64,000 bases of DNA. Source: Curvibacter sp. AEP1-3 (GTDB lineage Bacteria; Pseudomonadota; Gammaproteobacteria; Burkholderiales; Burkholderiaceae_C). A program made the translations under genes and the position numbers. Below the pieces are notes generated by a model. That model saw only the letters and a program-made list of their open reading frames with translations, was not told the DNA's origin and searched no databases. Below, piece by piece: positions 22,494 through 32,250 of the stretch. How positions within the stretch are numbered: the stretch's first letter is position 1; the number at the start of each line of letters is the position of its first letter. The DNA is taken from positions 1,178,001 through 1,242,000 of the forward strand of contig NZ_CP015698.1 in assembly GCF_002163715.1 (NCBI RefSeq). Reading direction: 5' to 3'.

Positions 22494-25415
22494 CTACTGA
22501 ACAGAAGAAAAAGCCGAATCAGAGAACAAGCGCATGCTAGGTTCCTCTTGACTTTGCAATTGCTTCAGGAACGCGAGTATTTCAAGGTCTTCAACGAAAT
22601 CCGCACCACTTCTTGCAGCCAGGATCCGGTCCGCCTCGACCGGTTTGCTAAGGCCATAACCTTGGGCATAGTCAATACCTGCTTCATAGAGCACCTTGAT
22701 AGTAGGCAGGTCCTCCGCGAACTCGCCGACTGACTTCATGCCCAGACTGCTTACCAAGCCAGCGATGGCCACGATGATGGCTTGTCCGGCTTGGCTTCTG
22801 ACAGCGTCCCGGACCAATGAACCATCCAGCTTCAGGGAATCCACCGACAAACCTTTGAGGTAGCCGAAAGACGAGTATCCGGCTCCGAAGTCATCCAGTG
22901 CGACCTTGCCGCCCATAGAGCGCACCCGGTCAATGAAGCGCTGCATATTGCGCATATCGGTGATGGCCACTGTCTCGGTAATCTCGATACAGATTTTTTC
23001 GAGCGCTACCGGATGCTGCTTAAACAACGCAAATAACTCTTCGGTGAACAGCTCGTCATTGAGTGAGCCCCCGGAAAGGTTCACCCCCACGAAATGGGTG
23101 TTGCGCAGTTCGTGCGTGTGAGCCTCTAGCCAACGGATAGCCGTATTCACCACCCAACGGTCAATGATGGCGGTTTTGCCATGGGCCTCTGCGGCTTCAA
23201 TGATGGTGCCCGCAGGCACTATCGTGCCATCCGCCTTGCGAAGGCGAATCAGCATCTCAAAGTTCAAAGAATCAAAGGGCCGGCTGAGCGACACCTCCGG
23301 TTGCATCACAAGGAACAAGCCCTCGGGCGTTTCTCCACGCTCCAGGCAATTGATGAGGTCCAACTCATCCTGGTGCTGTTGGAAAAACCGGTCCCCGGAC
23401 TGCATGACCACCATGCGCTGGTGGGACCGCTTCTTGGCTATCCGGCACAGGGTATCTGCAGCGGAAACAATCTCTTTGAGTTCCGAGTACTTGAACTGAT
23501 CAGTACCCACCAGGCCGGCAGATACATCCAACGCAAAGCTCTGGCTTTCAATCTGGAATGGTGCCGAGCCGATCAGCGTAGTGATGGTGTTGCACTTGAC
23601 CTCGCATTCCGGCATGTTGCCCTGATAGAAAACGACAACGAATTCGTCACCGCCAATGCGGGCCAATAAATCCCCGGGCTGCAAAACGCGTCGCATGCGC
23701 TCAGCCACCTGCTTAAGAACCAAATCACCTGCGGTGTGACCATACAGATCATTGATCAGCTTGAACCTGTCCAGATCAAAATACGCCAAGGCCACTGGAC
23801 GTTGTTGGGCGGCGCCCGCTTGCTGCCCCAAGCCCCGCAAATTCAGGCACCCGGTAAGTGGATCATGGCTGGCCAAAAATTCCAGCCGCTCTGTGGCGGA
23901 AACACGCTCGGTGATATCTTGTAAGGAGCATTCAATAATGCTGCCGTCTACCGTGGATGCGCGGATCGCAAACCAACGTCTTGTGAGGCCGTCCTCGCTC
24001 TCAACGCTGGTTTGTAATTCGATGGTTTCACCTGCTTTTTCAAGATGCAGAGCAGCAATTTTTTTTACCGTCTCGGAATCAAAAAAATCCGGCAACCGGA
24101 TAGGGCTGCTTTTTGGCTCTACCCTCATCAATGATTCAAATGCGGGATTCATCTTGCTGATGAGGACGCCGTCACCTACGGAAAACAAGCCTATTGGAGA
24201 ACCCTGATAAGCAGCCTCAAGCAATTGCTGGGCTTTCAATGTCTGAAGACGATGCGTTCGCATGTGCTCGGCTACTGCAGCGGATGCCAAAAGTGCAGAG
24301 GCAATCGCCGCAGAAACACTGTTTAACCCAATAAGCAATGCCCGCTGGTCTAAAGCAGCAGCAATCACTTCGTTAAGGCTTGCGCCCAAGGTCACTGCCA
24401 TAGAAGCGACATACCATCCAGCAACCCGTGAATGGTTGCCGACCAAGATGAGTATCAAATAACAAAAAATGACCGCGACACCAGTCACTGTTCCCAGCCA
24501 AACTCCAACCAACATCGCCTCAAATGGAAGAAGGGGTCCCAAGACAAGCGCAGTCAATGCAGACACTTGCAAGACATGCAGTGGCAGCTGAAAAGCGAAT
24601 TTTTTCAGCTCCTTGCTGAATAGCAAGTTGAACAAAACGATGGTGATTGCAAAGTACGAGCAAACCGTGAGTTGTCTCACCGCTATCAGGTAGTCCGCAG
24701 GAATCTGATAACCGAAAAACACGAAATCGGTTCCCGCAGAGATACCTGCCATACGCATGTTCAAGAGCAACCAGCCAACGAATGTGAGATACAAACGGCT
24801 TTTGTTGACTAGCGCGGTCAAGAGCATGAAAACTGCCAGCATTCCGATCGCCGCCTCAATCATGATCCCGGTGCGGTGATGTGCTAACTGGCTACTTTCT
24901 AGCGACTCATGCGTCCAGCCTTCCGCCGAAATCTTGGCTGGACCCCGGAAGCTTGCAATACAAAGCAGCGATCGGGTAGCGACACCCTCCAAGTCCAAAG
25001 AGAAACCGGCCCTGCTGGTCGACATGAGTCGATCCGTGGTAGATCTATTTCCTGATCCCAGAACCACGCCCGATTCCGCATCCCAACAGGACAACGCCAT
25101 TGCATGCCGGGACGGAAAATCGATGACGGGCGTATCGCGGGCTACGCTCAAAGCGATCCAGAACGGCCGTGTCGAAAGATGGGTCTCCAGGAGTTTTGTG
25201 GGCGGAACAGCATTCAGCTTGGCTGAAGCCAATTGCGCACTCGAAGTGCCTGACGGACTACTGTCCTCCCAGACTCGCAGATCCAGCTGTCGCCCTGCAG
25301 AGTTCTCGAAGCGACCGGCCTGCATCACTAACGCAACAGCGGCCAGTCCGATCAACAGGAAAGGAAAGACGAAAGTCGTCAGTCGCTCTAGCAGAGGTCC
25401 AACAAGTTTTTGCAC
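22494..25415 (-). CDS. Membrane-bound GGDEF/EAL c-di-GMP regulator with 7TM-DISM-like sensor
   Basis: 973 residues. An N-terminal anchor (about 15-31) and an extracytoplasmic region (to about 180) are followed by seven hydrophobic segments (about 185-390). A PAS-like domain (about 400-510), a GGDEF domain with intact GGDEF at 588-592, and an EAL domain (about 705-955) come next. The EAL signature reads EML (720-722), while DDFGAGYSS near residue 842 is intact. Both synthesis and breakdown of c-di-GMP are therefore possible. The external domain suggests sensing of a carbohydrate or other periplasmic ligand. Confidence 0.85.
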   Translation of the reverse strand: MQKLVGPLLERLTTFVFPFLLIGLAAVALVMQAGRFENSAGRQLDLRVWEDSSPSGTSSAQLASAKLNAVPPTKLLETHLSTRPFWIALSVARDTPVIDFPSRHAMALSCWDAESGVVLGSGNRSTTDRLMSTSRAGFSLDLEGVATRSLLCIASFRGPAKISAEGWTHESLESSQLAHHRTGIMIEAAIGMLAVFMLLTALVNKSRLYLTFVGWLLLNMRMAGISAGTDFVFFGYQIPADYLIAVRQLTVCSYFAITIVLFNLLFSKELKKFAFQLPLHVLQVSALTALVLGPLLPFEAMLVGVWLGTVTGVAVIFCYLILILVGNHSRVAGWYVASMAVTLGASLNEVIAAALDQRALLIGLNSVSAAIASALLASAAVAEHMRTHRLQTLKAQQLLEAAYQGSPIGLFSVGDGVLISKMNPAFESLMRVEPKSSPIRLPDFFDSETVKKIAALHLEKAGETIELQTSVESEDGLTRRWFAIRASTVDGSIIECSLQDITERVSATERLEFLASHDPLTGCLNLRGLGQQAGAAQQRPVALAYFDLDRFKLINDLYGHTAGDLVLKQVAERMRRVLQPGDLLARIGGDEFVVVFYQGNMPECEVKCNTITTLIGSAPFQIESQSFALDVSAGLVGTDQFKYSELKEIVSAADTLCRIAKKRSHQRMVVMQSGDRFFQQHQDELDLINCLERGETPEGLFLVMQPEVSLSRPFDSLNFEMLIRLRKADGTIVPAGTIIEAAEAHGKTAIIDRWVVNTAIRWLEAHTHELRNTHFVGVNLSGGSLNDELFTEELFALFKQHPVALEKICIEITETVAITDMRNMQRFIDRVRSMGGKVALDDFGAGYSSFGYLKGLSVDSLKLDGSLVRDAVRSQAGQAIIVAIAGLVSSLGMKSVGEFAEDLPTIKVLYEAGIDYAQGYGLSKPVEADRILAARSGADFVEDLEILAFLKQLQSQEEPSMRLFSDSAFSSVQ

Positions 25416-25430
25416 AGTGGTCAGATAAGT

Positions 25431-26075
25431 TCAGGCTGGCCGCTTGGCCCGGCTTTTCAGCGCTCCCAACATCACAAAGAAACCGGGGATAAGGATCATG
25501 GCCCAGATGATTTTGTCCAAGTGCGCCTTTACCCAGGGGAAATTTCCGAAGAAGTAGCCTATCGTCACGATACCGCCTACCCACAGCGCTCCACCTGTCA
25601 CGTCAAAAAAAGTGAACTTAGAACGTGTCATTTGTGCAACGCCGGCCACAAAAGGCGCAAAGGTTCGCAGAAAAGGCATGAAGCGTGCTGCCACGATCGT
25701 GATTCCGCCGTACTTTTCGTAAAACGCATGCGCCTGATTGAAAGCCTGCTTGTTGAAGAAGCGGGAGTCTTCCCACTGAAACACTTTGGGCCCGATGAAG
25801 CGTCCAATCGTGTAATTGCTCTGGTTACCCAAGACGGCCGCCGCGAACAATAGGCTGACGGAAATGGTGTAGTCCATCAAGCCCACACCGCACATGGCAC
25901 CCACTACAAACAACAATGAGTCACCCGGCAGAAACGGCATCACCACGACTCCTGTTTCCACAAAAATGATGGCAAACAACAAGGCATACACCCACAGGCC
26001 GTAGGTCTGCACAAAAACCTCCAAGTGTTTGTCTACATGAAGGATGAAATCAAAGAGGGTACTGATGATGTCCAT
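25431..26075 (-). CDS. DedA family membrane protein
   Basis: 214 residues with several hydrophobic segments and the DedA signatures FLPGDSLLFVVGAM (about 48-61) and ARFMPFLRTFAPFVAGV. DedA proteins are inner-membrane proteins proposed to flip or recycle lipid carriers such as undecaprenyl phosphate and phosphatidylethanolamine. It shares the strand with the GGDEF/EAL gene (15-bp gap) and the sterol desaturase-like gene (7-bp gap), so the three form a likely operon. Confidence 0.88.
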   Translation of the reverse strand: MDIISTLFDFILHVDKHLEVFVQTYGLWVYALLFAIIFVETGVVVMPFLPGDSLLFVVGAMCGVGLMDYTISVSLLFAAAVLGNQSNYTIGRFIGPKVFQWEDSRFFNKQAFNQAHAFYEKYGGITIVAARFMPFLRTFAPFVAGVAQMTRSKFTFFDVTGGALWVGGIVTIGYFFGNFPWVKAHLDKIIWAMILIPGFFVMLGALKSRAKRPA

Positions 26076-26082
26076 GGCCTGA

Positions 26083-26895
26083 TTATGGCTGTGCCCTGCC
26101 AGTCACTTCTGCAAAACGCTGGTGATATTGCCCACTCTCCGTACCAAGCCAGCGATCCCACCAGGTGAACCACAGGCCATAGTTCCCTTTGGCGGTCTCA
26201 TGGTGCAAATGATGATGGGTGGTGGTGGTGAATCGCCCCCACAACCAATGGCGGGTAAATCCCGAAGGCATGGTTTCTACAGCGGCATGCCCATGCGCAT
26301 TACGGAGAATCTGGTGCACTGTGAATGCCAGCAGCACACTGACATGCAAAGGCACCACCGCCAGGGCCAGCGGCGTGACCATCGCATTGATCAATGCCTC
26401 TACCGGATGAAAGGAATACGCTGCCCAAGGGGACGGGTTGCGCGAACGATGGTGCACCCCATGCACATGCCGGAACCACCAGCGGGTATGGAGCAACCGG
26501 TGAGTGACATAAAAATAGAAGTCGTGCCAAAGCAACATCAACGGAAAACTGAGCACCCACCATGCCCAGCCGTGCTGACGCACTTGGAAGTACACCTCAG
26601 CCTTGCCAGAAATCACGGCCGCGAGTACTGCCAGGCCCACTGCGGAAAACACCAACAGGGTGCTGAGCGAGTAAAGCATCTCGCGGCGCACATCGGCGGA
26701 GCTTGGCCATTGCGCAATGAGCCGGTGTGCCAGTCGCCTGCGCAGTGCCACATGCAAAAGCCCCCACACGAGGCTGGCCGCCACAAGATAAAAGACGCCT
26801 TCATTCAGAAAATTGCCTACAAACCGGCTCGCCAACCAACGCCACGCCTGCAAATCGCCCCATGGCCCGGCTTGCAGATACTGCCAAAACTCCAT
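26083..26895 (-). CDS. Sterol desaturase / fatty acid hydroxylase family protein
   Basis: 270 residues, integral membrane diiron enzyme. The histidine boxes are complete: H124, H132 and H136 (HDFYFYVTHRLLH), H145, H148 and H149 (HVHGVHH), and a dense block at 227-232 (HHHLHH). In bacteria such enzymes hydroxylate or desaturate lipids or carotenoids; the substrate is not evident. It is the first gene of the probable desaturase-DedA-GGDEF/EAL transcript and diverges from mutL (94-bp gap). Confidence 0.85.
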   Translation of the reverse strand: MEFWQYLQAGPWGDLQAWRWLASRFVGNFLNEGVFYLVAASLVWGLLHVALRRRLAHRLIAQWPSSADVRREMLYSLSTLLVFSAVGLAVLAAVISGKAEVYFQVRQHGWAWWVLSFPLMLLWHDFYFYVTHRLLHTRWWFRHVHGVHHRSRNPSPWAAYSFHPVEALINAMVTPLALAVVPLHVSVLLAFTVHQILRNAHGHAAVETMPSGFTRHWLWGRFTTTTHHHLHHETAKGNYGLWFTWWDRWLGTESGQYHQRFAEVTGRAQP

Positions 26896-26989
26896 GAATG
26901 TCCTCCGCGGTGAAACGCCTGGTGTGTCGTCATCCTAATGCAGAGCCCACGGTGCCACTACAAAAAGGTCGGGCGCCTAAAATGCCTGT

Positions 26990-29005
26990 GTGAACGCACC
27001 ATTGACCACCGCCCCCCGCCGCCCCATCCGCGAACTCCCCGACGAACTCATCAGCCAGATTGCAGCCGGTGAGGTGGTGGAGCGCCCCGCCAGTGTGGTG
27101 CGAGAGCTGGTAGACAACGCGCTGGACGCCGGTGCCACCCAAGTCACCCTGCGCCTGCTGGCCGGGGGGGTGCGCCTCATCAGCGTGGAAGACGACGGCC
27201 AAGGCATCCTGCGCGATGAGCTTCCCATTGCCTTCAAGCGCCACGCCACCAGCAAGATCGGCAATCTGCAGGACCTGGAAAGCGTGGCCACGATGGGCTT
27301 CCGGGGTGAGGCATTGGCCGCTATCAACTCCATAGCGGACTGCGCAATCCTGTCGCGCGCCAGCGGCCTGAATGATGCCTATCTGCTCGATGGCCGTACC
27401 GGCGAACTGCGCCCGGTGGCGCGGGGCCAGGGCACCACCGTTGAGGTCAAAGAGCTGTTTTACAGCACCCCTGCGCGCCGCAAATTCCTTAAAACTGACG
27501 CCACCGAACTCGCGCATTGCATCGAATCCGTGCGCCGCCACGCCCTAGCTCGCCCCGACGTGGGCTTTGCCATCTGGCACGAAGGCAAGTTGGTAGAGCA
27601 ATGGCGCCGCTGCCTGGATGTGCCGCTGGCGGATGCGGCGGTGGACGCCGCACTCGCCGCCTTGGACCAACGCCTCTCCGATGTATTGGGCCCGGAGTTT
27701 CTGGCGCAGAGCGTGCGGGTGGACTGGCACAGCAAGCAAGCCAACGAATTCGGCCAACCGGCCCTTCGCGTCTGGGGCCGCGCGGGTGTGCCCGACGCCG
27801 CCCGCTCGCGCGCCGACCAGCAGTTCTGCTACGTCAACGGCCGCTTTGTGCGCGACAAGGTCCTCACCCACGCGGCCCGCAGCGCCTATGAAGACGTGCT
27901 GCACGGTAACCGCCAACCGGTCTATGCCCTCTACGTGGCCATGGACCCGACGCGCGTGGACGTGAACGTGCACCCCACCAAAATTGAAGTGCGCTTTCGC
28001 GACAGCCGCGAAGTCCACCAGGCCGTGCGCCATGCGGTGGAAGACACCCTGGCTGCCCCACGCGCTGCAGCCGCAGCTGGCGCCACAGCGGGCCAGACCC
28101 AAGCGCCCAGCCTTTTCGGCACCACCAGCGAAGGCAGCGCCCTGCCCGCACCGGGAACTTATACACCCAACAAGCCCGTAGCGCCCATGTACAGTGCGCA
28201 ACCAGCTATCAAATTCGAAGCAGAAGAAGGTCTGATAGGCCACCGCGTCAACGACATCAGCCTGCTCTGGCAGCGTAACCCAGCAACCCAAAATGGCTGG
28301 GCGACTGCGGGCTCTGCGCAGGTCAAGGAGGAGCCCGCAAAGCGGGCGGGGGACACGGAGCAGAGCGCGCAGTCACCCAGCCGTCTGGCGAGCGAAGAAG
28401 CCTGGCCCCTGGGCCGAGCGATTGCCCAACTGCAAGGCGTCTACATCCTCGCTGAAAACAACCAAGGTCTGGTCATCGTGGACATGCACGCCGCACACGA
28501 ACGCATCGTTTACGAGCGACTCAAACAGCAAATCAGCCTCACCGCCCCCGACGGCACTGTGCACCCACTGGCCAGCCAGCCCCTGCTCATCCCCGCCACC
28601 TTCGCCGCCACCCCCGATGAAGTGGCCACCGCTGAAGCCCATGTGGCCACGCTCAACACTCTGGGTTTGGAGATCAGCCCCTTCTCACCCAAAACCCTGG
28701 CCGTGCGCGCCGTGCCCACCACGCTGGCGCAAGGCGACGCAGTGGAGCTGGCCCGCAGTGTGTTGGCTGAGCTGGCGCAACATGACGCCAGCACTGTCAT
28801 CCAGCGAGCCCAGAATGAAATTTTGGGAACTATGGCCTGCCACGGTGCGGTACGCGCCAACCGCAAGCTGACCCTCGAAGAGATGAACGCGCTCTTACGC
28901 GACATGGAAGCCACCGAGCGCAGCGACCAATGCAACCACGGCCGCCCCACATGGCGCCAGCTCACGCTCAAGGAGCTGGACGGCTTGTTCTTGCGCGGAC
29001 GGTAA
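26990..29005 (+). CDS. mutL: DNA mismatch repair protein MutL (endonuclease type)
   Basis: 671 residues, GTG start. GHKL ATPase motifs: E39 in VRELVDNALDAGAT, DDGQGI (68-73) and GFRGEAL (103-109). The C-terminal domain carries the nicking endonuclease motif DMHA-x2-E-x4-E from residue 498, ACHGAVR near 615 and C648-N-H-G-R-P. This MutL should therefore cut DNA itself, consistent with species lacking MutH. The linker holds a dispersed-repeat copy (residues 397-411, VAPMYSAQPAIKFEA). The stop TAA is directly followed by the ATG of the next gene. Confidence 0.96.
   Translation: MNAPLTTAPRRPIRELPDELISQIAAGEVVERPASVVRELVDNALDAGATQVTLRLLAGGVRLISVEDDGQGILRDELPIAFKRHATSKIGNLQDLESVATMGFRGEALAAINSIADCAILSRASGLNDAYLLDGRTGELRPVARGQGTTVEVKELFYSTPARRKFLKTDATELAHCIESVRRHALARPDVGFAIWHEGKLVEQWRRCLDVPLADAAVDAALAALDQRLSDVLGPEFLAQSVRVDWHSKQANEFGQPALRVWGRAGVPDAARSRADQQFCYVNGRFVRDKVLTHAARSAYEDVLHGNRQPVYALYVAMDPTRVDVNVHPTKIEVRFRDSREVHQAVRHAVEDTLAAPRAAAAAGATAGQTQAPSLFGTTSEGSALPAPGTYTPNKPVAPMYSAQPAIKFEAEEGLIGHRVNDISLLWQRNPATQNGWATAGSAQVKEEPAKRAGDTEQSAQSPSRLASEEAWPLGRAIAQLQGVYILAENNQGLVIVDMHAAHERIVYERLKQQISLTAPDGTVHPLASQPLLIPATFAATPDEVATAEAHVATLNTLGLEISPFSPKTLAVRAVPTTLAQGDAVELARSVLAELAQHDASTVIQRAQNEILGTMACHGAVRANRKLTLEEMNALLRDMEATERSDQCNHGRPTWRQLTLKELDGLFLRGR
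28178..28221 (-). repeat. Dispersed 45-bp repeat, copy 3 (inside mutL)
   Basis: Reverse-oriented copy, diverged in its first third but with ggttgcgca and atgggcgct retained. It starts on codon 397 and is read VAPMYSAQPAIKFEA in the MutL linker. The ABC exporter copy is read LAPMPSAGSAIKFEA. Confidence 0.7.
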
Positions 29006-29743
29006 ATGCACACCCAAGTGCCCGGCCTGAGCCCTGAGGCCCGAGCGGCCGAGAAAGCGCTGTTCGCACTGGCCGACACCGGCAAAGCTGCCACGGCGGC
29101 ACGCTACTTCCAAAGCAGCCCGGGCCAATATGGCGAAGGCGACCAGTTTCTGGGCATCCGCGTGCCGGTGATCCGCGAGATCGCGCGCCAGTTCAACACC
29201 CTCACGCTAGCCGACTGCGCGGCATTGCTGCAGTCCCCTTACAACGAGGTGCGCTTACTGGCCCTGGATGTGATGGTGAGGCGCTTCACCAAGGGCAAGG
29301 CGGATGTGCAGACCGCGGTGTATGCATGCTTCATGCAGCACCGCGACCGCATCAACAACTGGAACCTGGTGGACGGCTCGGCGCCCTATATCAGCGGCCC
29401 GTATCTGCTGAAGCGCGACAGGGGCATCCTCTGGGAACTCGCAAACTCCCCTGAACTGTGGGACCGGCGCATCGCAGTGCTCAGCACCTTCGCCTTTATC
29501 CGTGCAGGCGACTTCAACGATGCGCTCAAGCTTTATGCCCAGCTGCTCACTGACCCGCACGACCTGATGCACAAAGCCTGCGGATGGATGTTACGTGAGG
29601 TGGGAAAGCGGGACGAAGCCCGTCTACTTGGCTTCCTGAAAACCCACTACGCTGCCCTGCCCCGCACCACGCTCCGCTATGCGATTGAAAAATTCGATGC
29701 CGCCCAAAGAAGGGCATTGCTTCTAGGCCACTTCAAAGATTGA
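29006..29743 (+). CDS. AlkD-like DNA alkylation repair protein
   Basis: 245 residues of helical HEAT-like repeats. Features of the DNA_alkylation family include YGEGDQFLGIRVPVIREIA near the N-terminus, NNWNLVDGSAPYI in the middle and LMHKACGWMLREVGKRD toward the end. AlkD-type glycosylases remove bulky or positively charged alkylated bases without base flipping. Its ATG abuts the mutL stop codon, so the two repair genes are co-transcribed. Confidence 0.85.
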   Translation: MHTQVPGLSPEARAAEKALFALADTGKAATAARYFQSSPGQYGEGDQFLGIRVPVIREIARQFNTLTLADCAALLQSPYNEVRLLALDVMVRRFTKGKADVQTAVYACFMQHRDRINNWNLVDGSAPYISGPYLLKRDRGILWELANSPELWDRRIAVLSTFAFIRAGDFNDALKLYAQLLTDPHDLMHKACGWMLREVGKRDEARLLGFLKTHYAALPRTTLRYAIEKFDAAQRRALLLGHFKD

Positions 29744-29764
29744 AGTTCATCGTCAAAACGATAG

Positions 29765-29808
29765 CTAGCGCACACCCCACATGCGCAAGCAGCTCCTAAA
29801 CTGATAGC
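29765..29808 (-). repeat. Dispersed 45-bp repeat, copy 4 (3' end of trhP and spacer)
   Basis: Reverse-oriented copy with a near-perfect central agctgcttgcgca block. It lies mostly in the spacer between the AlkD-like gene and trhP, but its first 13 bases are the last codons and TAG stop of trhP. Here it is read in a different phase (CTA TCA GTT TAG) from the other genic copies. Confidence 0.75.
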
Positions 29809-31205
29809 AGTGCGCCTGCCATCTGGGCAGAAGCAGACGGCTCTGCACCGGCCACATAGCGCGCCACAAACGCGCCTGCACTGGTTGCTGGCAAGTCCAC
29901 CCATACGGTGTGCCCGCTACCGGGGGCCAGGTGCATGGCGTGTCCTTCTGCGTTTTCCATGCGGGTCAGGGTCGCATCCACGTTGCCTGCAGGGTGGATG
30001 ATTTCCAACCGGTCGCCCACCGCAAATTTGTTGCGCACGTTCACTTGTGCCAAGCCCCGTGCTGCGTCAAACGCCAGCACATCGCCCACGTACAGGCTGC
30101 GCCCGCTCTCAGAATAGCCCCGCAAGTAGTTCTGGGTGGCCTCAGGCGTGTGCCGCTGGAAGAAACCGCTGGTGTAACCCCGGTTGGCCAAGCCTTCGAG
30201 CTGGCCCAGCAGCTCGGGGTTGAGCGCGCGACCGGCCACGGCGTCGTCAATGGCTGCCCGATAAGCCTGCGCAGTGCGGGCCACGTAATACGGGCTCTTG
30301 GTGCGGCCTTCGATCTTCAGCGAGTCCACGCCGATTTCCACCAGGCGCTGCACATGCTCGATGGCGCGCAGGTCTTTGGAGTTCATCACGTAGGTGCCGT
30401 GCTCGTCTTCCTCGATGGGCATGTAGTCACCGGGGCGCTGGCTCTCTTCCAGCAAGTAAGCAATGCTTTGATGGGCCTCGGCGGGCACTGTGCTGCCCTG
30501 TCCGCAGGTGTGGCCGCTGCGCTGAGGGCTCAGCACATCACCACTCGCATCCACCTGAGCCGCATGCGTCTTGTAGTCCCAGCGGCAGGAATTGGTGCAA
30601 CTGCCCTGGTTGGCATCGCGGTGGTTGAAGTAACCCGAGAGCAGGCAGCGGCCCGAATAGGCAATGCACAGCGCGCCATGCACAAACACCTCCAGCTCGG
30701 TGTCCGGGCAGTCCTGACGAATCTGGGCCACCTGGTCCAGCGACAACTCGCGCGAGAGGATCACGCGGCTGATACCCACCTTGCTCCAGAACTTCACCGC
30801 CGCTGCATTCACTGTGTTGGCCTGCACCGAGAGGTGAATTTCCATCTCCGGCCAGGCTTCGCGCGCCAGCATGATGAGGCCGGGGTCAGACATGATCATG
30901 GCGTCGGGCTTCAGGTCAATGACCGGCTGCATGTTCTTGACATAGCTCTGCGTCTTGTTGCCGTGCGGAAAGATGTTGGACACCAGGTAAAACTTTTTGC
31001 GCTGCGCGTGCGTGTGCTCAATGCCCGCGCGCAGCACGTCGAGGCTGCCGAAGTCGTTGTTGCGCACGCGCAAGGAATAGCGGGGCTGCCCCGCATACAC
31101 TGCGGTGGCACCAAAAGCCAGCGCGGTGTGCAACATGGCCAGCGAGCCGGCAGGGGCCAAGAGTTCAGGTGTTTTTGGGGGGGTGGGAACGGCGGAAAAC
31201 GTCAT
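29796..31205 (-). CDS. trhP: Prephenate-dependent tRNA uridine(34) hydroxylase TrhP (U32 peptidase family)
   Basis: 469 residues, strongly similar in pattern to E. coli YegQ/TrhP. Shared segments include ELLAPAGSL, GATAVYAGQPRYSLRVRNN, IMSDPGLIMLARE, IHLSVQANTVN, FVHGALCIAYSGRCLLSGY, GSCTNSCRW, EDEHGTYVMNSKDLRAIEHV and SLKIEGRTKSPYYVARTAQ. The conserved cysteines likely bind an iron-sulfur cluster. The enzyme acts in 5-hydroxyuridine formation at tRNA wobble U34. The start MTFSAVPTPP at 31205 is the first plausible Met. The stop codon is provided by a repeat copy. Confidence 0.92.
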   Translation of the reverse strand: MTFSAVPTPPKTPELLAPAGSLAMLHTALAFGATAVYAGQPRYSLRVRNNDFGSLDVLRAGIEHTHAQRKKFYLVSNIFPHGNKTQSYVKNMQPVIDLKPDAMIMSDPGLIMLAREAWPEMEIHLSVQANTVNAAAVKFWSKVGISRVILSRELSLDQVAQIRQDCPDTELEVFVHGALCIAYSGRCLLSGYFNHRDANQGSCTNSCRWDYKTHAAQVDASGDVLSPQRSGHTCGQGSTVPAEAHQSIAYLLEESQRPGDYMPIEEDEHGTYVMNSKDLRAIEHVQRLVEIGVDSLKIEGRTKSPYYVARTAQAYRAAIDDAVAGRALNPELLGQLEGLANRGYTSGFFQRHTPEATQNYLRGYSESGRSLYVGDVLAFDAARGLAQVNVRNKFAVGDRLEIIHPAGNVDATLTRMENAEGHAMHLAPGSGHTVWVDLPATSAGAFVARYVAGAEPSASAQMAGALLSV

Positions 31206-31274
31206 CCCGGAATTATCCTGATGCCACCTGCAAAAGCGGCCGCGAAAACCTTGACCCACATCAACCAACGCACA

Positions 31275-32180
31275 ATGTCAGCACCCATGAAAACCAAATA
31301 TTTCCTGCAGCTGCTGGCGCTGTCATCACTCTGGGGCGCGTCTTTCCTGTTCATCCGCATTGCCAGCCCGGTGTTCGGCCCCAACGTGCTCGCCCTGCTG
31401 CGGGTGGCCATGGCTACCGCCACTCTGGCCGTACTGATGCGCTTGATGGGCCAGCGCTGGGCATGGCAACACTGGCGTTCCCTGGCCGCCATCGGCGCCT
31501 TGTCAGTGGCCATGCCATTCTTGCTATTCGCGTGGGCCGGGCTGCAACTGCCTGCGGGCTACAGCGCGCTGCTGAACTCCACGGCGGTAATCTTTGGCAT
31601 GTTTGCGTCCGCCCGCATGGGCGAGGACACTATCACCTTCAAAAAGCTCCTGGGCTGCGCCTGCGGCTTTGCGGGGGTGGCGCTGATCGTGAGCCTGGGG
31701 CCTGTGGAGCCCTCGCTCAAAGTGGTGCTGGCGGTGCTGGCCTGTGTAGCGGCGTCAGCCTGTTATGGCTTTTCCACCCCGATCACCAAACGTGCAGTGG
31801 GCCACATGCAGCCTCTGCAAATTGCAGCGGGCATTCACGTCTTGTCTTTGGGAATGCTGCTCCCCGGCGCTGCCTACAGCTTGCCGGATGCCCGCTTCAG
31901 CTGGCAGGCATTGGGCGCAGTGGCGGTGATGGGCATCGCCACCTCGGGCCTGGCCTACTGGGCCCATTTGCGGATCCTGCGTCACGTAACACCGGTCGCT
32001 GCGATGAGCCCCATCTTCATGGTGCCGGTGTTCGGAGTGTTGTGGGGGCATATCTTTTTGGGTGAGGAACTAGGGCACGGCTTGCTGCTGGGCGGAAGCC
32101 TTGTGCTGGTGGCCAGCGCGCTGATCACCGGCTTCAACCCCCTTCAACGTTGGCTGGACCTGATTGACGCCAAGCCCTAG
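31275..32180 (+). CDS. EamA/DMT family transporter
   Basis: 301 residues ([18 protein letters not shown]; a second ATG at 31287 is possible) with about ten membrane helices in two EamA repeats. The first begins [18 protein letters not shown] and the second [20 protein letters not shown]. Members export amino acids, metabolites or drugs; the substrate is not readable. It diverges from trhP with a 69-bp gap and is followed by the GDPD gene after 70 bp. Confidence 0.87.
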   Translation: MSAPMKTKYFLQLLALSSLWGASFLFIRIASPVFGPNVLALLRVAMATATLAVLMRLMGQRWAWQHWRSLAAIGALSVAMPFLLFAWAGLQLPAGYSALLNSTAVIFGMFASARMGEDTITFKKLLGCACGFAGVALIVSLGPVEPSLKVVLAVLACVAASACYGFSTPITKRAVGHMQPLQIAAGIHVLSLGMLLPGAAYSLPDARFSWQALGAVAVMGIATSGLAYWAHLRILRHVTPVAAMSPIFMVPVFGVLWGHIFLGEELGHGLLLGGSLVLVASALITGFNPLQRWLDLIDAKP

Positions 32181-32250
32181 GTCATGTCACGCAACAGTCA
32201 TCCGGCCCCACCATGATCCCGCGTTGGTTTATTTCACAACAAGGGACTTC

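Noticed and set aside
27328..27375. Possible further repeat copy in the N-terminal part of mutL (gctatcaactccatagc then gactgcgcaa and gcgcgcca)
   Set aside because: It resembles the intergenic copy, but the encoded GEALAAINSIADCAILSRA is conserved MutL sequence, so the likeness is most simply coincidence.
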